This document shows, piece after piece, positions 43,433-50,695 of a stretch of DNA of 64,000 nt (the first letter of the stretch is position 1; every line of letters starts with the position of its first letter). Below the pieces are notes generated by a model. The model had not been told where the DNA came from and made no database searches. It saw nothing but the letters and a program-made list of their open reading frames with translations. The position numbers and the translations under genes were made by a program. The stretch is from Blastococcus_B deserti (GTDB taxonomy: Bacteria; Actinomycetota; Actinomycetes; Mycobacteriales; Geodermatophilaceae): NCBI RefSeq assembly GCF_042682525.1, contig NZ_JBHUHP010000030.1:470818-534817 (forward strand), in the 5' to 3' direction.

Positions 43433-44314
43433 ATGGTCGCCCCCGGTCCGCACGATCCCCGCTTCACCGACGTCGGGCGGCTCCTCGTCCGCTGCCCCGA
43501 CCGGCCGGGGATCGTGGCCGCGCTGAGCGGGCTGATGGCCGACGCCGGCGCCAACATCACCGACTCGCAGCAGCACTCCTCCGATCCCAGCGGCGGCACG
43601 TTCACCCTGCGGCTGGAGTTCGTCCTCGCCGACCTCGTCGGCCGCCGTCCGGAGCTGGAGCGGCGGCTGGCCGGGCTCGCCGGGGAGCTCCGGATGTCCT
43701 GGCGGCTGACCGAGGCCGCCCACCGGCCGACCCTGGCGGTGTTCGTCAGCAAGACCGACCACGTGCTCCAGGAGCTGATCTACCGCGTCCGCGCCGGTGA
43801 CGTCCGTGCCGAGATCGCCTGCGTCGTCTCCAACCATCCCGACCTCGAGCCGGTGGCCCGCGCGGCCGGGATCCCCTTCCACCACGTGCCGGTCACCCCG
43901 GCGACCAAGGAGCAGGCGGAGGCACGCGCGCTCGACCTGATCGGTGACGTCGACCTGGTCGTCCTGGCCCGCTACATGCAGATCGTCTCGGCGGACTTCT
44001 GCAGCCGCTTCCCCGAGCGCCTGATCAACATCCACCACAGCTTCCTGCCGGCGTTCGTCGGGGCGAACCCGTACCAGGCGGCGCACGACCGCGGCGTGAA
44101 GCTGATCGGGGCGACGGCGCACTACGTGACACCGGAGCTCGACGCCGGCCCGATCATCGAGCAGGAGGTGGCCCGGGTCGACCACCGGGCCACCGTCGAG
44201 GACATGCGGCGGGTCGGCCGCTACGTCGAGCGGCAGGTGCTCGCCCAGGCGGTCACCTGGCACGTCGAGGACCGGGTCATCGTCGACGGCGACAAGACGA
44301 TCGTGTTCGCCTAG
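43433..44314 (+). CDS. purU: Formyltetrahydrofolate deformylase
   Basis: 293 residues from the ATG at 43433. Hydrolyses 10-formyl-tetrahydrofolate to formate, balancing one-carbon pools. N-terminal ACT domain (LLVRCPDRPGIVAALSGLMA) and C-terminal formyltransferase-like domain with VSNHPDLEP, LARYMQIVSADF and the catalytic stretch NIHHSFLPAFVGANPY, plus GATAHYVTPELDAGPIIEQE. The start follows GGGAGG at about ten bases; the open frame runs further upstream through the inverted repeat and is not credible there. Confidence 0.96.
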   Translation: MVAPGPHDPRFTDVGRLLVRCPDRPGIVAALSGLMADAGANITDSQQHSSDPSGGTFTLRLEFVLADLVGRRPELERRLAGLAGELRMSWRLTEAAHRPTLAVFVSKTDHVLQELIYRVRAGDVRAEIACVVSNHPDLEPVARAAGIPFHHVPVTPATKEQAEARALDLIGDVDLVVLARYMQIVSADFCSRFPERLINIHHSFLPAFVGANPYQAAHDRGVKLIGATAHYVTPELDAGPIIEQEVARVDHRATVEDMRRVGRYVERQVLAQAVTWHVEDRVIVDGDKTIVFA

Positions 44315-44317
44315 CTG

Positions 44318-44339
44318 CAGCTTTCTGTACCGGAAGCTG
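44318..44339. repeat. Second copy of the GTACCG palindrome
   Basis: CAGCTTTCTGTACCGGAAGC plus two bases, an imperfect 22-base palindrome only four bases after the purU stop. It matches one arm of the inverted repeat at 3285-3336 in all but one base. Confidence 0.6.
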
Positions 44340-44469
44340 AGCTCGGCCACCTGGCTGTCGTCCGGGTGTGGTCGGGGGTGGCTGGGTACGGGGCCGCCAT
44401 CGGCCGGTGGTCACCGACGGACGGCGTCCGGCGGCCACCCGGTCGTCCCGACGGCTTCCGGAGGTGCCC

Positions 44470-45771
44470 GTGGAGACGACACCCGTCCAGACCACCGCCG
44501 CCCGGGCGGCCGGCTGGGTGGCGCCGCTGTGCTGGATCGCCGTCCTCCTCGATGGCTTCGACCTGGTGGTGGTGGGCACCGTCGTGCCCACCCTCCAGGA
44601 GCCCGACGAGTGGGCGCTGTCCGGTACCGGCACGACGTTCGTGATCACCATCGGCCTGGTCGGCATGATGATCGGTGCGCTGACGATCGGGACGCTCACC
44701 GACCTCATCGGTCGCCGGAGGGCCCTCATCGGCGCGGTCGCCGCCTTCTCGCTGCTCACCCTGGCGTGCGCCTTCGCGCCGAACGAGTACGTGTTCGGCG
44801 TCCTCCGGTTCCTCGCCGGGCTGGGGCTGGGGGGTTGCCTGCCCACGGCGATCGCGATGGTCAACGAGTTCAGCCGCTCCGGGCGCAGCGGTCGCGCCAC
44901 CACCACGATCATGACCGGGTACCACGTCGGGGCGGTCATGACGGCGGCCCTGGCCATCGTGGTCATCCCGAACCTGGGCTGGCAGTGGATGTTCGTCATC
45001 GGCGCCCTGCCCGCGGTGGTGCTCGTGCCGCTGATGATCGCCCGGCTGCCCGAGTCGGCGTCCTGGCTGGTGGCCCACGGCCGTCGCGCCGAGGCCGAGG
45101 ACGTCGCCCGCCGCCACGGCCTGACGCTGGAGGACCCTGCGGCCCCGGTCGCCGAGCACGCGGGAGAAGGCGCCGCCGCGACGGTGAGGACGCTGTTCAC
45201 CTCCGGGTACGTGCGCAACACGGTCGTCATCGGCGTCACGTCGTTCATGGGCCTGCTGCTGGTCTACGGCCTCAACAACTGGCTGCCCACGATCATGCGC
45301 GAGGCGGAGTACGAACTGGGCGACGCGCTCGCCTTCCTCCTGGTGCTGAACGTGGGCGCGATCGTCGGCCTGCTGGTGGCCGGCACCGTCGCCGACCGGA
45401 TCGGGGCGCGCGCCGCCGGCGTCACCTGGTTCGCCGGTGCCGCCGTCTTCCTGGCGCTGCTGTCGATCAGGCTCCCGATCGGCGGCATCTACGCCATGGT
45501 CTTCCTGACCGGCTGCTTCGTCTTCAGCGCCCAGGTGCTGGTCTACGCATTCGTCAGCGCCAACCACCCGCCGCAGGTGCGCGCGACCGCGCTGGGCTGG
45601 TCGGCCGGGGCCGGACGCATCGGTGCCATCGTCGGTCCGACGATCACCGGCGCCCTGTTCGCCGCCGGCAACGCCTTCCCCGGTGGCTTCTACCTCTTCG
45701 CCGTGGTCGGCGCGCTCGGGGCGACCGCCTTCAGCCTGGCCCGGCGGCGGGACGGCGTCACGGCGTCCTGA
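44470..45771 (+). CDS. MFS transporter, aromatic acid:H+ symporter type
   Basis: 433 residues, twelve membrane spans. The first spans contain LLDGFDLVVVGTVVPTL and the loop DLIGRRRALIG; the second half has the matching loop DRIGARAAGV. The DGFD motif in helix 1 is the hallmark of the AAHS family (benzoate, 4-hydroxybenzoate, cis,cis-muconate carriers), so uptake of an aromatic acid is likely. No catabolic gene is adjacent. GTG at 44470 is chosen because GGAGG lies five bases upstream. Confidence 0.9.
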   Translation: METTPVQTTAARAAGWVAPLCWIAVLLDGFDLVVVGTVVPTLQEPDEWALSGTGTTFVITIGLVGMMIGALTIGTLTDLIGRRRALIGAVAAFSLLTLACAFAPNEYVFGVLRFLAGLGLGGCLPTAIAMVNEFSRSGRSGRATTTIMTGYHVGAVMTAALAIVVIPNLGWQWMFVIGALPAVVLVPLMIARLPESASWLVAHGRRAEAEDVARRHGLTLEDPAAPVAEHAGEGAAATVRTLFTSGYVRNTVVIGVTSFMGLLLVYGLNNWLPTIMREAEYELGDALAFLLVLNVGAIVGLLVAGTVADRIGARAAGVTWFAGAAVFLALLSIRLPIGGIYAMVFLTGCFVFSAQVLVYAFVSANHPPQVRATALGWSAGAGRIGAIVGPTITGALFAAGNAFPGGFYLFAVVGALGATAFSLARRRDGVTAS

Positions 45772-45776
45772 TGCGT

Positions 45777-45832
45777 GAGGTCTGCGATCTCGTCGGCATC
45801 GGGGCGCTGAGGGCGACGAGTGCGCAGACCTC
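45777..45832. terminator. 19-bp imperfect inverted repeat between convergent genes
   Basis: Arms 45777-45795 and 45814-45832 match at 17 of 19 positions with an 18-base loop. It lies six bases after the MFS stop and 23 before the PAC2 stop. Confidence 0.65.
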
Positions 45833-45855
45833 GCCGGGGAGTTGGCGGGGAGGGC

Positions 45856-46806
45856 TCAGTCGCGGGGGCGCTTGCGGTCCTGGTCGGCCAGGAAGCGCTC
45901 GAACTCCGCGCCGATCTCCTCGGCGCTGGGCACCTCGCCGCCGGAGAGCAGGTCGGTGCCCTCGCGCGCGGCGGTGAACGAGTCGTACTGCTGCTCGAGG
46001 GCCGCGACGACGGCGGTGTTCTCGGGGGAGCGGGCGATCTGCTCGTCCACCTCGGTCCGGTGGACCTCGGCCGCCTCTCGCAGCGCCTCGGTCGGCAGGT
46101 GCAGCCCGGTGAGTCGCTCGAGGTGCTCGAGCAGCGTCAGGGAGGCGGCGGGGTAGGTCGCCTGCGACAGGTAGTGCGGGACGTGGGCGGCCACGCCCAG
46201 CGCGTCTACGCCCGCTTCACCCATGCGCAGCTCCATCAGGGCCGACACGCTCCCGGGGATGCGCAGCTCGCCCCAGTACACCGGGTACGGCTCGATCAGC
46301 TGGCGCCGCGTCGCGTGCGCGGTGACCGTGACCGGGCGGGTGTGCGGCACCGGCATCGGGATCGCCTGCAGCGCCACGACCGACGTGACGCCGAGCCGCT
46401 CGACCAGCCCGCCGACGGCGGCGACGAAGCGTTCCCAGGCGTAGTCGGGCTCGGCTCCGTGCAGAAGCAGGAAGGGCATCCCGGCGTCGTCCTCGACGGC
46501 GTAGAGCAGGATCTCGGGAGCGGCGAAGGACTCGTAGTGGTCGCCGTTGAAGCCCATCCGTGGGCGGTGGGCGCGGTAGTCGACCAGGCTGTCGGCGTCG
46601 AAGCGCGCGATCACCTCGTGCGGCAGCGAGGCCAGCAGGTGCGCACCGGCCAGCGCCGCGGCGTGCGCGGCGTCGAACTCCCCGGCGAGGTCGTGCACGA
46701 GCACCAGCCCGCCGCGTTCGGCCGGCTCGCCGACCGCCGCCTCGCGGGCGAGGAAGGGCTCGGCCTCCGGGAGCAGCTCGACGAGCTCCTCCGGTCGCTG
46801 CGGCAC
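45856..46806 (-). CDS. PAC2-family protein
   Basis: 316 residues. PAC2 (proteasome assembly chaperone 2-like) fold: LVLVHDLAGEFDAAHAAALA, IARFDADSLVDYRAHRP, FLLLHGAEPDYAWERFVAAV and ALMELRMGEAGVDALGVAAH are typical of the actinobacterial family. The role in bacteria is unresolved; a link to the proteasome or to a chaperone function is only suggested by fold. The first codon at 46806 is GTG. The gene is followed by a convergent MFS gene and preceded on the same strand by an AI-2E gene 106 bases away. Confidence 0.9.
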   Translation of the reverse strand: MPQRPEELVELLPEAEPFLAREAAVGEPAERGGLVLVHDLAGEFDAAHAAALAGAHLLASLPHEVIARFDADSLVDYRAHRPRMGFNGDHYESFAAPEILLYAVEDDAGMPFLLLHGAEPDYAWERFVAAVGGLVERLGVTSVVALQAIPMPVPHTRPVTVTAHATRRQLIEPYPVYWGELRIPGSVSALMELRMGEAGVDALGVAAHVPHYLSQATYPAASLTLLEHLERLTGLHLPTEALREAAEVHRTEVDEQIARSPENTAVVAALEQQYDSFTAAREGTDLLSGGEVPSAEEIGAEFERFLADQDRKRPRD

Positions 46807-46912
46807 GGTCGGACCTCCTGCGTCTCGTGGCGAGCGGCCGGTGCGGGCGCGACTGGCCGGTGCAGCTACCCCGGGGGCGGCGGCATTCCCATCGTCCCCC
46901 TGGCGGGGGAGG

Positions 46913-48202
46913 TCAGCGTGCCGGGCCGTCCGGGGACGGTGCGGCCACCTGGTCGTGCGTGACCGCGGTGCCCGAGTCGTCGCCGGTCACCGTCGCCCGG
47001 GTGCCGTCGTCGGCGATCTCGGGTGACTTCTCGTCCAGCTCGTCGCGGGCGTACCGGTACATGACAGCGATCAGGGCGGCGATCGGGACGGCGAGGAACG
47101 CGCCGATGATGCCCGCCAGGCTGCTGCCGGCCGTCACGGCGAGGATGACCACGGCGGCGTGCAGGTTGAACCCGCGCCCCTGGATGATCGGCTGCAGGAC
47201 GTTGCCCTCGATCTGCTGCACCAGCAGGACGATGCCGAAGATGATCAGCGCGACGGTGAATCCCTCGTCGACCAGCGCGATCAGGACGGCGAAGGCGCCG
47301 GCGACGAACGCACCGATGATCGGCACGAAGGCACCGAAGAACGTCAGCACGGCCAGGGGCAGCACGAGCGGGACGTCGAAGATCCACAGCCCCAGGCCGA
47401 TGAAGAAGGCGTCGATGAAGCCGACGAGCGCCTGCTGGCGGATGAACTCCGAGAGGGTCGCCCACGTCTTGTACGACAGCGCCGCCACGTGGGGGGCCGC
47501 TTTGGGGCCGGTCTGCGCCGAGAGCCAGGGCACCCAGCGGGGACCGTCCTTGAGGAAGAAGAAAACGAGGACGAGCGCGAGCACCAGGTTGATCAGGCTG
47601 TTGCCGACGGCGGACACACCGGTGAGGGCGTAGCCGGCGATGTTCTGGGCGTTGCCCTGGATGGAGTCGATCGCCGAGTTCACGGCATTGTCGATCTGGC
47701 CCTCGCGCAGGTTGAACGGCGGTCCGCTGAGCCACTCCTGCACGTCCTGCAGCCCGGCCGAGGCCTGGTCGGCGAGTTGGGTGACCTGATTGGCGACCGA
47801 AGGCGCGATCGCGGCGATGATGCCGATGAACGCGGCGATGAACCCGAGCAGCACGCTGGCCGCCGCCAGGGCCGGCGGCCACCGGTGGTTGCGCAGGAAG
47901 CGGGTGGCCGGCCACAGCACGGTGGCGATGAGCAGCCCCAGCACGATCGGCAGCAGGATCGACCACAGCCTGCCGAGCACGTAGAAGAGCAGGACGACGG
48001 CGGCGGCGATGAGCAGGAACTGCGCCGACGCGATCGCCAGACTGCGGCTGGCTGCCTGCAGCCGCGGCCCGCGCCCGTGCGTGGGCGCCGGTGCGGTGGT
48101 GACGGCCGCCGCCTGGGGGTCCGCGGCGTCCTGGTCGCGGGCGTCCGTCCTCGAGGCCTGCGTCGGATCGGCCGGCGGACGGCCGGGGATGCGGAGCCTC
48201 AT
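46913..48202 (-). CDS. AI-2E family transporter
   Basis: 429 residues with eight or so membrane spans: a pair near 55-95, a third near 110-130, a large non-membrane loop (about 130-215), and a C-terminal cluster including VLALVLVFFFLKDGPRWV and PIIGAFVAGAFAVLIALVDEG. Proteins of this family export autoinducer-2 or other solutes, or act as Na+/H+ antiporters; the name is historical. Both ends are long hydrophilic extensions. A second family member lies at 55383-56795. Confidence 0.92.
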   Translation of the reverse strand: MRLRIPGRPPADPTQASRTDARDQDAADPQAAAVTTAPAPTHGRGPRLQAASRSLAIASAQFLLIAAAVVLLFYVLGRLWSILLPIVLGLLIATVLWPATRFLRNHRWPPALAAASVLLGFIAAFIGIIAAIAPSVANQVTQLADQASAGLQDVQEWLSGPPFNLREGQIDNAVNSAIDSIQGNAQNIAGYALTGVSAVGNSLINLVLALVLVFFFLKDGPRWVPWLSAQTGPKAAPHVAALSYKTWATLSEFIRQQALVGFIDAFFIGLGLWIFDVPLVLPLAVLTFFGAFVPIIGAFVAGAFAVLIALVDEGFTVALIIFGIVLLVQQIEGNVLQPIIQGRGFNLHAAVVILAVTAGSSLAGIIGAFLAVPIAALIAVMYRYARDELDEKSPEIADDGTRATVTGDDSGTAVTHDQVAAPSPDGPAR

Positions 48203-48285
48203 GGCTCGATCACAGCACAGTTCGCGCGGCCGGACCGGGCGGGAACGATCATCGTGGCGAAGTCGTCGCTGTCGGTCCTCCGTCG

Positions 48286-48291
48286 TAGCGT
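48286..48291 (+). promoter_or_regulatory. -10 box for leaderless F420 enzyme
   Basis: TAGCGT ending six bases before the ATG at 48298; no ribosome site is seen. Confidence 0.5.
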
Positions 48292-48297
48292 CGCGGC

Positions 48298-48765
48298 ATG
48301 CCGAAGACCGCCACCGCCGACCGGGTCGACCGCGATGCCCTGCTGGACTTCCTCCGTCCGCGCCACCAGGCGGTGCTGCTCACCCGCCGTCGGGACGGCG
48401 GGGCGCAGATGTCGCCGGTGACCTGCGGGGTGGACGGCGCGGGCCGCATCGTGGTGTCGACGTATCCGCAGCGGGCGAAGGCGGTCAACGCGCGTCGCGA
48501 CCCCGCGGTGTCCCTGTGCGTCCTCTCCCCGGACTGGGACGACGCGTGGGTGCAGGTCGACGGCCGGGCGGAGGTGCTCGACCTACCCGAGGCGCTGGAG
48601 CCGCTGGTGGAGTACTACCGGTCGATCAGCGGCGAGCACCCCGACTGGGACGAGTACCGCGCGGCGATGGCCCGCCAGGGCAAGTCCCTGATCCGGGTGA
48701 CGATCGAGAGGTGGGGGCCGATCGCCACCGGTGGCTTCCCGCCCACGGCGGTCGACAAGCTCTGA
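48298..48765 (+). CDS. F420-dependent PPOX-class oxidoreductase
   Basis: 155 residues, split beta-barrel flavin/deazaflavin reductase family (PNPOx-like). HQAVLLTRRRDGGAQMSPVT and VVSTYPQRAKAVNARRDPAV form the cofactor phosphate site, and IRVTIERWGP ends the barrel. Family members use F420 to reduce diverse substrates, biliverdin or quinones. The ATG at 48298 lies six bases after a TAGCGT -10 hexamer. Confidence 0.9.
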   Translation: MPKTATADRVDRDALLDFLRPRHQAVLLTRRRDGGAQMSPVTCGVDGAGRIVVSTYPQRAKAVNARRDPAVSLCVLSPDWDDAWVQVDGRAEVLDLPEALEPLVEYYRSISGEHPDWDEYRAAMARQGKSLIRVTIERWGPIATGGFPPTAVDKL

Positions 48766-48768
48766 GGC

Positions 48769-48797
48769 TTGCTCTAGCCAATGAAAGCTGCCAGACT
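48769..48797 (+). promoter_or_regulatory. Promoter of the SatD-like gene
   Basis: TTGCTC (48769-48774), 17 bases, CAGACT (48792-48797), ending six bases before the GTG at 48804. It begins four bases after the stop of the F420 enzyme gene. Confidence 0.6.
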
Positions 48798-48803
48798 TGC
48801 GAG

Positions 48804-49391
48804 GTGCCGTACGTGCTGACCGTGGACCAGAAGGCGAGCCGGCGCAATACCGACCGGGTCGACGAGGTGCTCGGCGAGCTGAACGGCGCCGTACCGACGC
48901 TGCTGGCGTTCGAGCGGACGGCCGGCGACGAGTTCCAGGGCGTGCTCGGCGATCCGGAGCCCGTCGTCGACGTCGTGCTGCGGCTGGTCCGAGCGGGGGG
49001 CTGGAGTATCGGGGTGGGGGCGGGCCCGGTGCAGACGCCGCTGCCCGCCAGCACGCGCGCCGGCGCCGGACCGGCGTTCCTGAGCGCCCGCCGGGCCGTC
49101 GACGCCGCGAAGCAGCGACCGTCCCGCCTGGCGGTGCGTGGCGCCGAGCCGGCCGAGGCCGCGGACGCCCAGGCGGTGCTCAGCGCGCTGGCGGTCGTGG
49201 TGGACCGCCGCAGCCCGCAGGCGTGGGAGGCCATCACGCTCGTCGGGGGCGGACGCACCCAGGCCGAGGCCGCCGGCGAGCTGGGCATCTCCCGGCAGGC
49301 CGTCGGCCAGCGGCTGGCAGCGGGGCTGTGGGATCTGGAGCGGGAGCTGCGCCCCACCGCGGCCCGTCTCCTGACCCGGGCGGCGGGGTGA
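48804..49391 (+). CDS. SatD-family protein
   Basis: 195 residues. The N-terminus YVLTVDQKASRRNTDRVDE followed by TLLAFERTAGDEFQGVLGDP is characteristic of the SatD family, first noted in a Streptococcus acid-tolerance operon; the molecular role is unknown. The C-terminal 50 residues form a helix-turn-helix (RTQAEAAGELGISRQAVGQR), so it probably binds DNA. GTG at 48804, likely leaderless from the promoter at 48769-48797. It precedes a membrane protein gene that is its usual partner. Confidence 0.85.
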   Translation: MPYVLTVDQKASRRNTDRVDEVLGELNGAVPTLLAFERTAGDEFQGVLGDPEPVVDVVLRLVRAGGWSIGVGAGPVQTPLPASTRAGAGPAFLSARRAVDAAKQRPSRLAVRGAEPAEAADAQAVLSALAVVVDRRSPQAWEAITLVGGGRTQAEAAGELGISRQAVGQRLAAGLWDLERELRPTAARLLTRAAG

Positions 49392-49409
49392 GCCCGGCAT
49401 GAGCCCGGC

Positions 49410-49931
49410 ATGAGCATCGCCGTCCTGGTCGTCCTGGCCGTCGTCGCGGCCGGCGGGCTGGTGCTGACCGCCCGCGGCGAGCGCGTCCGCCCACCGTGGG
49501 GCGCGGCGCTCCTGACCGTCCTGCTCGCCGCCGCCGGCGTCGTCGCCTGGGCCGCCGAGGACCCGGCCGACGGCCTGCTCCAGGGTGTCACCGTGGCCGC
49601 CGTCCTGGCCGCCGTGCTGGGAGGCGGGCCCGTCGCGACGGCGGTCCTGCGTGCGGCCGACCCGGCCGCGGTCGGGGTCGCCGGAGGGCCGCAGGACCCG
49701 TCGATCCTGCGTGGGGGCGCCTGGATCGGCGTCCTGGAGCGGGCGGCCGTGGCCGCGGCGCTCCTCGCGGGTTCGGCCGAAGCGCTCGCCGTGGTCCTCG
49801 CGGTCAAGGGGCTGGGCCGCTTCGCCGAGCTGAGGGCGCCGGCAGCCGCGGAGCGCTTCATCGTCGGCACCCTGGCCAGCGGGCTCTGGGCAGCGGCCTG
49901 TGTCGGCGTGGCGGTGCTGCTGCGCGGCTGA
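49410..49931 (+). CDS. Membrane protein partner of SatD
   Basis: 173 residues, four membrane spans (about 3-20, 32-47, 56-72 and 150-170) plus a partly hydrophobic segment between 104 and 130. The stretch GGAWIGVLERAAVAAALLAG and then ERFIVGTLASGLWAA resembles the C-terminal half of DUF3307-type proteins that accompany SatD in other bacteria. Starts 18 bases after the satD stop, so co-transcribed. Function unknown. Confidence 0.75.
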   Translation: MSIAVLVVLAVVAAGGLVLTARGERVRPPWGAALLTVLLAAAGVVAWAAEDPADGLLQGVTVAAVLAAVLGGGPVATAVLRAADPAAVGVAGGPQDPSILRGGAWIGVLERAAVAAALLAGSAEALAVVLAVKGLGRFAELRAPAAAERFIVGTLASGLWAAACVGVAVLLRG

Positions 49932-50022
49932 GATCACCCGATCGGGCATGCCCGCGACCAGCTCGTTTGCTCATGTGGATCTTGGGGAAGGGGCCCGGCC
50001 GACCCCGACCGAGGAGGCACTC

Positions 50023-50670
50023 GTGAGCCAGAACGACGATCCGCGACCGCTCTCGCCCGAGGAGCTCGCCGCCGAGACAGGCGCCGCGCTGCCGGACAAG
50101 GAGGTCATCTCGCTCCTGGACCTGAACGCCGATCTCGACCTCGCCCTCGACGCCGCCGCCCCGATCGACCTGGCGGTGGCCGCCAACGCCAACGTCGCCG
50201 CGCCGATCGACGCGGCCGTGGGCGCCAACGTGCTCTCCGTCGACTCGACTGCCCAGGCGCTCTCCGACCAGGGCGTGATCATCGACCAGGGCATCACCGG
50301 CGAGGCCGTGGCCGAGGCCCCGCAGGACAGCACCATCGACCAGTCCGACGACACGGTGGGCACGGCCGAGCCCGCCCTCGCACCGGCCGACGCCACGACT
50401 GCGACGGAGACAGCGGGCGATCCGCTGTCCGGCGACCTGCTGGACGTGGACGTCGATCTCGCCGCCGACGTCGACCTGGCCGCCCCCGTGGCCGGCGCGG
50501 TGGCGGCCAACGCCAACGTCGCCGCCCCGATCGACGCCGCCGTGGCGGCCAACGTCGGGTCGATCGGCTCCGAGGCCACCGCGGTCGCCCAGCAGGACGC
50601 GATCATCACGCAGGACATCGACGCCGACGCGTCGGCGACGGCCGACCAGCAGTCGACCATCACCCAGTGA
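50023..50670 (+). CDS. Duplicated Asp/Ala-rich protein, possible peptide precursor
   Basis: 215 residues. GTG at 50023 follows a perfect GAGGAGG by five bases. The N-terminus (SPEELAAETGAALPDKEVIS) looks like a leader: amphipathic helix, then Leu-Pro-Asp-Lys-Glu before the repeats. After it come two copies of a segment of about 60 residues, each containing VAANANVAAPIDAAV and ending in a Gln-rich stretch (…Ile-Ile-Thr-Gln); a Thr/Ala/Pro linker separates them. The repeats alternate hydrophobic and Asp/Asn residues, suggesting beta-structure. No signal peptide or cysteine. I recall similar short proteins beside M50-type genes in other actinomycetes, but no function. The metalloprotease gene follows after 25 bases. 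Confidence 0.75.
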   Translation: MSQNDDPRPLSPEELAAETGAALPDKEVISLLDLNADLDLALDAAAPIDLAVAANANVAAPIDAAVGANVLSVDSTAQALSDQGVIIDQGITGEAVAEAPQDSTIDQSDDTVGTAEPALAPADATTATETAGDPLSGDLLDVDVDLAADVDLAAPVAGAVAANANVAAPIDAAVAANVGSIGSEATAVAQQDAIITQDIDADASATADQQSTITQ

Positions 50671-50695
50671 GCCCGCGCAGCGGGCCGGCACACCC

